Both the position numbers and the translations under genes were made by a program. The notes below the pieces were generated by a model. That model saw nothing but the letters and a program-made list of their open reading frames with translations, was not told where the DNA came from and ran no database searches. A stretch of DNA of 64,000 nt from Diplonema papillatum (taxonomy: Eukaryota; Euglenozoa; Diplonemea; Diplonemida; Diplonemidae), in the NCBI GenBank assembly GCA_030068145.1, contig JAPJBO010000530.1:62001-126000 (forward strand), read 5' to 3'. Positions 46,401 through 55,400 of the stretch are shown here, one piece after another; positions within the stretch are counted from its first letter, which is position 1; each line of letters begins with the position of its first letter.

Positions 46401-49400
46401 CGTAGGGGGAGAAGGACAGTACCAGATTGTGACCAATCCATTAACAGAATCCGTTTCGTGAGTACAAGCGGCGAACTAACAGTAATCCGATCACTGAGAA
46501 CATTGTAAAATATCCAATCACTGAGTAAGTTTGTAGAAGGATCCACCAACGTAAAGCTGATGGAAGCGCAGAATCAGGAGAGCGGTCAGGGGATACCTAC
46601 CCAGTATGTCCCGCAAGGTCCATTTCTGCCTCGGCCAACGGAGAAGGTCGAGGTATCTGGCTGTGACCCGGCATTTTGTGAATAGGTGTTCGTAGGAGAA
46701 GCCGGAGCCACAAGCCCAGCAGTGCCCTTTATTGGATGCCGACAGTCCGGGGACAAATGACTCAGCGCAGAGGTGCCCGCAGAAATCTTGCATTCTCAGG
46801 TGAACGCTTGGGGACTGGTTGACTCGAAGCAGCGAAACCGCTACCTGAGTGAGCCGATTCCACCGATTGTCCACGAGAGGTCGGTGACCACCAGTGCAAC
46901 GGTAATGCGGATGAGACATGTAGTCCCGAGTGAGCACGGGGCAGTTGACCGCTTGTTTCAGCAGGTCGGAGGCAGCCCAGTAGTCGAGGACCTGTAGTGC
47001 CGTGCCCGAAGTGACGCCGCGCTTCGCAAGGTCGTCCGCCTTCTCGTTTCCGACCAAACCACAGTGTGCCGGGACCCACATCACGTGCACCATCTCGCGC
47101 CAAAATTCGCTTTTAGAGCCTGCTCAGTTGGAATTCTTATCGGAAAGTGCGAGATCGTCATTTACTCGTTTCCAGTGTCCCAGGACGGTATTTCTGCTCT
47201 CTCAGAGCTTATTTCGCCCGGTTTGCGAAGAACTCAAAATGAGTTCAAGAATTCTCACTCGGTAGTGAACAAAAGAATTTTCCGCCGTTTTTTTAGCCCA
47301 TGGTCCAGAGGTTACCACACCCACACAGGGGTTTGAGGGTCGGTGGTTCGATTCCCGCCGGAAATCGTTTTTTTGGGTTTTTGAAACAGCCCCAAAACCG
47401 ACCTTTTGTCCATCTGCACGCCAGATTTTGGTCGCCACGCGAGCTGATTGCTTGCCCATAATCGCCAGGGATAGCTCTTTCCATCCCAAAAAAAATTTCC
47501 CAAAAATTCCAAAATTTTGACCCAAAACGGGCTGCTTTTCAGACGGAAAATCTGTGACACTTTTTCGTGGAATGGGTGATACGTGCATGCGCGTTGCACA
47601 TAAGTACGAGAATATGGCAGTAACGGCAGGGCCGTTGTCGAAAGTCACAGTGCAGACCTGAGCCACCGTTCACACCCCCGATCCGACTAGCCGACGAAAG
47701 AAGGCTAAGTTGCCGGAACAAACGTGTACGCATACAATGACAACCTTGTTATGACGAGGACGGTTGGCCACAGGCTGACCTTGCTTCAGGTAAGGCCGGC
47801 GACCTGAGCATTAACTCAGGTGTTGACTGCACTAGAGAAGCTTACAGGTAACGATGTAATTCACAAAGCAATAGGCGGCATCCGGCGCGCTCTACACGAC
47901 GTCACAGCGGCGACTCTTTCAAACGAACGGTTGCGCCGACTTGCGGGGGCACGGTCATTTGCAGCCAAGCCCTAAGACTCAGCGAACGCCTTCGAAGATG
48001 TTGACAATCTCCGCGGCTGAAACAGATTAGTGTCCAACGCGAGCGGCATCGCAATCCGTTGGTGGGATGATGTCGCTTCAGCCTGAACCCCTGGCATTGC
48101 GGACGTTAGTGCAAGGTGTTCACCAGGTTCAATTCAGGGTTGGAGACCGTTCACTTTTTCTATTCGGTTGGAAGGGAGGACAGAGTTGTTGATTGAGTTT
48201 GAACAGGTGCCAGAGGTGGTGATGCAAGTCATCGCATGCTGCAGGCGCGCGGTCTTCGGACAACCGCACAGCAGGCTGCAGGTGTAGCAGGCTTCTCGTG
48301 CAGTTGAAAACGGACGAGCCCGCTCAGGCCCACTCACCCGGACTACTGCTGGTAGTTGAAACCGCAGCCTGCATGTCCAGGGCGTCCTCGAACCGGAGCG
48401 TGCCAGTGCAAGAGTCCAGGTCCGGTGTCGGAGAACGATCCGATTCGTGCTGAGGCCCGGCGAGTTGACTGCCATTCGAACTGATATCCGGCCCAGGTAC
48501 CAGTTGACTCGAAAGCAACGGAACCACAGGCGAACTCAACTGCGATAGAACGGTCTGAGAGCTCCAGGCCGAGAGCATGTCGCTCGAGACAGCAGGAGCT
48601 GCAGCATTGCTCCACAGCAGATCATCGTCGTTGAGCAGGATCCGGTACCGCGGTATCGCTCCGACTTCCTGCAGGTACCGAAGAGCGATCTCCGGATGCT
48701 GGAACAGCAGGAGCCAAAGTTTGTCCTTTGTTCCTACGTGCTTCAAGCCCTCCGTGCGACCACTCTTGTCTGCCATGACCGCCCACATGCTGTCCCGAAG
48801 CCGCTGGGTCACAAGGTCGGTGCAGCATACGAACAAGTGCTCCAGCGGACTACGGGAGCGGCGACCACAGACTGGGCAAGGAAGAAAAAGCTGGCGTCGG
48901 TCACAACGATGCATCGTGTGGTACTCAGCTGAGTACATCGTCATGACAAGCGGGTGGTGACCCGTCCGCAACTGGCGCGATTCCTTCTCCGCCCGGTTGG
49001 TGAGGTCCTTGCGGCGCTTGATAACGCGCCCGTTCACAATGCCAGCAAACGGAGTTTCGTTACCTGCCATCGCAGCCCGCCCGTAAGCCATGATCGCCAT
49101 ACTCTCGTTGTACTCCCGGGTGAGCCGTGATTTATAGCGTGTTGACGCATCAACTGCTGCAATAGGAGGATGCACCCTGGTGACACCAAATGACGGACCA
49201 GTCATGGCCCTGTAGTGGCGACAGGCGGCATCCTTGGCGAGCTTGTCAGCGACTTCGTTGCCCCGCAGGCCGCAATGACCGTAGACGAACTGGATGGTGA
49301 TACGGCACCCCCGGGAGTTGAGTTCGTTGAGCGCAAGCCAAATTTCAATCATCAATGGCTGTTTCTGGGCATGCGGGCCATTGCAAAGGTCTCGGAGAAG

Positions 49401-52400
49401 CGACTGAGAATCACTCAGGATGAGGATTTCGAGAGGTACATCAGTCGGCGGCAGCACAGCCAACAGTACTCTGAGGGTCTCAACCATCGCGACCGTTTCT
49501 GCTCTTGTGCTCGACGGGAACTTGCCAGCCGGACAGGTGCTGGAGATTGTCGGGCAGCCGTGTTCGAAGCGGACCTCAAAGCCATGTGCATCGGTTAGTC
49601 GTACCGAAGGACCGAACTCCAAATAAGTGGCAGCTCCGCCCCACGTTGTCACATCGTTATAGAACACTTGCCATCGCAGTTGCCGACGGTCGAACCCCGG
49701 GTCCCCTATAGGAGGGGGCGACGGGAGGCTTTGCTTCATGACCGAACCATCAGCCCATGCCGTGCAGTCGGGTGATGGCAACGCACGGAGGCGTTTTTCC
49801 ACGATGCTTCTCTTCTCGGCCGGGGTCTTGCCTTCCGGTAACGAGGGATGAATTGCAACTGGAGGACGCAGGGACCAGGGTGCAAACGGGTTGAACACGA
49901 ACGTCTCTCGCGGAGGGTCACGTGTACCCGCTCTCCTTTCAAGGTCAACATAACGGGCCAGTGGGGTAGCTGGTGCGTTGAGGGTTCGGTCCCAGAGGAG
50001 GCTTCGCAGTTTTAATTTTTCGTAAAGGCTGCCAAGGCGGTGGTCGATGTAGACTTTGATGGGGGGGATACCGGCCTCTTGAGTGGCGACAAGGTCTGAT
50101 ATACCTTTCCTACACCCCAGCACGTACGTCAGCGAGCGCCTGTGCAACCTCTCGAATTTCTCGAGATACGGGCTCGTGAAGCCTCTTCTACCGCCTTGTG
50201 GAAGGAACAAGTAGGCGCCATATACCGACAGACAATACGTTATTGTTGGGAGAACGTATGTCAAGTACAGACATCGGAGTGTTGTCGTGCTGCAACCCCA
50301 CGCCTTCCCAGAAACGTGCCGTAACAAGTTCATTCTCTTGGACATGATATTGACGACTCGTTCAGCATGCGGGTTGAACGAGAGCTCATCGTCAATTACC
50401 AGGCCGAGGAACTTCGTTTCTTTAACCCAGTCGATGCGGTGTGCGACTACCAGCTGAACAGCACCGTCTTTTCTCCTCGCCTGGACCATTTTGGCGTCTT
50501 CAACGGTGGGATGGTCAACGCCGTCGAGTTTCAGAATGTGCTTCTTGTGATGCTGCGCGTATTCAGGGGTATTCGCCCAGAAAGAACAGGTTTCGCTCGT
50601 AATCCACGCAAGTAACTGTCGCGCCTGCACCGATATTGTCGACGGTGAAAAGAGGACCAGGGGAGCCTTCACGATCATTCCGTGAGGACGGACGAATAGT
50701 GCTTTGGTCTTATGGTAAGCAAGGCTCATGTTCACCTTCTCAACCCATTTTTCGACCTCTGAAACAACCACCTGTGCTCTTTCTTTCAGCTCGTCAACGC
50801 TATCCCCGGTTACGACCACGCCGACATCATCCGCAAACAACGACAGTGTAAGTATCGGCTGACCATCTGTCGTATTGCCCATGCTCGTACCGAGGTCGGC
50901 AAGCAGCTCCCCCAACTCGTCAATGCAGAATAGGAACAATATTGGACCTAGCACGGTCCCTTGAGGGACTCCCCGTGCTAGAGGGACCTGCTTTCCAGTC
51001 ACGCCGTCCACCTTATACGCTGCTTTTCTGTCTCTCAGGAAGGCTTGCACCCAGAGCAGAAAACATGGGGGGAGCCCGCGCTGCTCCATGACCATTAGCA
51101 AACGATCGTGATCGACTGTATCAAACGCATTCGCAAGATCGAATGAGAGAAGGCAGGAGAAACGCTGATTACGACGGGCATTATCGAGCGCGGAGACGAT
51201 GCTACAGACTTGCTCCTCAGTTCCCCTCCCTCTACGGAAGCCACCCTGCTTGTCACAAAATGGTAGGACCGATGGGATATCAGGACTTTCAGCTAAGAAT
51301 ACCAGACGATTCTTCACCATCACCTCCATCAGCTTCGCCACCACACTTGTGAGGGAGATGGGCCTGTATCCTTCTGGGAGGCTGTGGTCCTTGCCGGGTT
51401 TAGGAACCGGGACGACGTGTGCTTCGCGCCAGTTGCTCGGAACGAATGCGTGCTTCCAGGACATGTTGAACAGTTCTAGGAGCGGTTACGGATCTCCCGC
51501 TTACACAGCCTTTCAAGGTGATCGCCAAAGATGTCAGCCTTTCCTTCCGCTTCAACGCAGAAGGTCCCGTCCACTTTAATTGGAGGGACCGCGTGGTGAT
51601 TGGATCGGCCGTCGATCTTCCGGACCTGTCGATATAGGAGGCCAATGTCCGTGCATCGGTTAATTCTCGTCATGATGGCGTTCCAGTAACTAGCCTTCGC
51701 ACCAGTCGCCTCCTCAGAAAAAGTGCACTTCGCGGCTTCGTATGCATGGCGTTTGGTGACATCTTCGGGATCATCTCGGACTTCCTTATGTGCAGCTGCC
51801 TTCAGCTTTTCCAAGCGGCCGAGTTCGGACGTCCACCACGCCTTGTGTGGGCGATTCGACTTCGCCACGGGAACATGCTTTTTGATGCTGCTACGAAGGA
51901 GTGAGGTAATCCGTTCAGCGAACTTGGCGGGGGTTGCTGGTTGGTGCCTGATGAGGTGCCCGCTACGTTCGTCCAGGTACCCCGACAGCTTCTTCCAGTC
52001 AGCTTTCTTCCACGAATAACGTTTTGGGCCACGGGATTTTGCCTGGCGATAACCTCTAGGCATTTTGAAGACAAGCGGCAGGTGGTCCGACTCCCAAGAC
52101 GAGAGCACTCCCCAGTCCCAGACATTTCCCGGCGTCATGGATGAGATGACTACGTCAGGGGAAGAGAAACGAGCATTAGCACGGTATTCCATGGTCGGCG
52201 TCTTCCGATCGTTATAGGTCTTCGCTGAGTTCACTTGCAACCATTCGCGAAGAATTCGACCTCCGGCGTTTTGAGCCCCCACTGACCAGTCAGGGTGGTG
52301 CGCATTTATATCGCCTGCTATAACGACATTGTCGTCCACTGTGAACGGTTCCATGTTGAGCTTCTCAGATTCGTACGGAGCACGGTAGACGTTGTACACC

Positions 52401-55400
52401 TTCAGCGGGGCCAATCCTACCCGTGTCAGTTCGACGGCGATACACTCCATATAACTGTCTTTGCCAAAGGTCAGGGGCGGGAGCTCTACGGCCGCAATGT
52501 TGCTTTTAACAAACGTTATGACACCGCCGCCTCGTCCGTCTTCGTGCCGGTCACACCGGAAAGCTCTGTATCCTACCAGGATTGGCAGGAGAGATTTTTC
52601 ACCTAGCCAGGTTTCTTGCAGAAGGATGACATCGGGGTCATGCTCCGCAACTCCGCGACTGATGGCATCCGTACTTCCCGGCAAGTTTTCACGGGCACGA
52701 ATGGAGCGGCAGTTGAAGCTGATTATGATTATGAAAGGGGGCTCCACCGGGTGTTGAACTGGCTTGCACACCATGGGTTTCCGCCGGGCTTTGATGTTGG
52801 ACGGTTGTCCGCTGTGTGGGACGCTCGCAGGGGCCCGGCCATGCCCTGCTGAGCGTGGAGGGACACGCCCTCAATGCTGTTGTTGTGACGCGTCCGCTGG
52901 CGGGTTGCCCCGCAATGGACTCATCTCCGCATCACGAGCAGAGGGAGGGTCAGGTGTTGCTGATCGACGTACCCTTCTTTTACGTTGCGTCGCGTCTCGC
53001 TGGGAAGTCTCTGCCGCCGTCTTCCTGTCACCTACTTTACCGGTCTTTAATGCAGCGCGAGCATCCTGTTTGGAGATAACCTTGTTCATCATCCTGGTAC
53101 GCTCGGATATCCCGGGCGCGGGCTGGACTGCTTGCTCAGGGGGCGGCATAAACAGCGTCTGCGGATCGGAGCTTACGTATTGAACACCCGTCCCTTCGCG
53201 GCTTTGCAACGTGGGGGCCAGGCTTTGGTCGGCAGTCGGATGCGATTCTTCAGGTGAGGTGCCCATCGCGTTTCGAGTCGCGTACGTTTGCAAGATACTG
53301 GAGTGGTTCTGTTCTGTTCTGTAGGGCGGAACGAAGCCCGGGCAAGACGAGGCTAGACGGTCTCTAACGGGCAAGCGTACAGTGGTTCTTTGTGCCACCA
53401 TTTACTCCGTTGTGTTGTTTGTGATGGTGTGATGACTACTACTTGTTCGTTTTTCGGTTTTTTGTTTCACGTAAATTGTTTTTCCTTCTGGCAACGGTTC
53501 TTGGTTCTCGTTATTGGGTTCGCTTTCTGGTAATGGTTTTCGGTTTACGTAAATTGGTTCACTTTCTGATAACGGTTTTCGGTTCACGTAAAAGTTTGAG
53601 GTCCTACTCCAAGTCCGAGGGCGTGGTCAGGGCGCGCAGCTTTTCATGTTTCAATGCTGTCTCCTCCGTGCCGTACCTTCTCGGGTGAGCATCGGACCTC
53701 AGTTTTGTTTGCGTTGTTTACGGGTTCAGGTTCTCTTCTTCTCTCGTTCGCCATTTGTTTTCGCTTCGCTTTGCCTTCGTTTCGTCGCTCTTCGAGGTTG
53801 CTTCGACGTCGGGGGTCGGCCGTCACGCAGTCACGGTCATGACTGTTCCTCGGACGCGCTCTCGTGGGCCGGGGGGGTTGTCCCTCCGACGGACGAGGCG
53901 GGGCCCGGTATGCGGTGGTTGAGTCGGGGCCGAGTCCGATTACGGGCGTGATAAACCGCTGGCCTCGAGTTCGCGTGTTTGTGTCGCGGTTCTCATGGCG
54001 GGCGGGCGGGATTCGGTGGGCTACTCGTCGGGTGTGGTCGGCACGAGTATCCGGTACTCCTCCAGCAGTCCGGTCCCTTGCAGGTACTCGAGTGCCGTCT
54101 CCGGGTGCTCGAACAGCAATCTCCACAGCTGTTCGTGTCTCGGTATCCACACCGGTTGGCCACCCTCCCGCCGTAACGGGGAGGCCACTTCCCACATCAG
54201 GTCACGCTTCCCTTGCGTCCCCTCATGGCCGCAGTCCAAGAAAAGGTGCGAGACCGGGCATTCGGCTACCTCTCCGCAATGCGGGCAGGGACGATTCGAG
54301 CTCCGTTCGGTCTTCGCTAACGCGTCGTAGTCCTCCCGGCACCAATTGCGAAGGAGGCGGTGCTGGCCCGTGCGGATCTGCCTGATCTCACGCTCGGCCC
54401 GTCGCGTGAGGTGATCAATTTTCGGGAGTTTCCTCCCGTTGACGATCTGCGCGTGTGCGAGTTTCCCGTCGTAGTGGGGCGCGGCCGATTTTTTGTTTTG
54501 TTTCTACGCTTTTTCCTTCTAGTGCGGATTCGATTCGTTTTTTGCGAGAATCGCGGGTTTTGGGTTTGGGGATTGAAGTCCCCGGGTCTTTCTTCATCGG
54601 AGCTGAACGCGAGCACAAATTCGCCGAAAAAGGTCTGCACGGGCCAGCAAAGAAATGTCATTGAAAACCTGGGTTCCCCGCCCGGTAACTTCGATTTGTC
54701 GGATTTGTCTCCCGTTATGGGCCAGGGTTGGTTACTGGGGGGGGCTAATTACTATTGAACCGTATAATACAATTGAACCGTGTAATACAATTGAACTTTT
54801 TTTTCGGGGAATCGGCGCATCCCAACCGTATAATACAATTGAATTGTAATGTTACTGTACGGCTGACACTTTCGCACTGCCGTTGAGTGTGAACCAGTCA
54901 GTGAGGCGGTTTCAGGGCCGTTTTCGTTTCGGCTTTTTTTTGGAAAAGTCATGTTGGACCTCCAAAGCGGAGAAGAAATCTTAAAACGAGGTTTTGGTGT
55001 GCATTCCGAACCCGGGTCTTCCAAAGGTTTTGAGCATGATCATGATGATGTCGCTGATGCCGGTGCTCGTGCCAAAGTCTTGGAGCTGGCTGTGTGCGGG
55101 GATCATGAAGCACAAACATGGCAATGGGCCGGCAATCGCAGTGTGGCGGTGGCTCCGGAGCTGCTGAGCCAGCTCCGGAGTTGAGCTTCGGAGCCAGCCG
55201 GAGACACTGCCAATCGTGACCGTGGCCCGGCATGGGGGCGATGGCCCATCGGATGGGACATCTTGTTATGCCCAGATTTATCGGTGGTGCCCGTCTGCCG
55301 CCAGGCAGTGTGGCTCCTGGGGCCTGGCGCGTTTGGCGTGGCGTGGCGCGCGCCAAGCGCGCCAAGCCTGGCGCGTTTGGCGCGGCGCGGCGCGTTTGGC

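Larger units (their letters stand above)
48324..53640 (-). mobile_element. Nearly complete non-LTR retrotransposon (LINE, with RNase H)
   Basis: Reading leftward: short tandem 5' units (53440-53600), a possible ORF1 (53401-52871), an APE-type endonuclease ORF (52774-51476) and an RT-RNase H ORF (51464-48324). The order and the RNase H place it near the I/Jockey-like groups from general knowledge. The endonuclease and RT frames are broken relative to each other, so the copy is not autonomous as it stands. The exact 5' end is uncertain. Confidence 0.85.

Noticed and set aside
54951..55184. 77-codon ORF as a gene
   Set aside because: Its frame differs from the one homologous to the secreted-protein ORF in the sister element; it is a relic read in the wrong frame.
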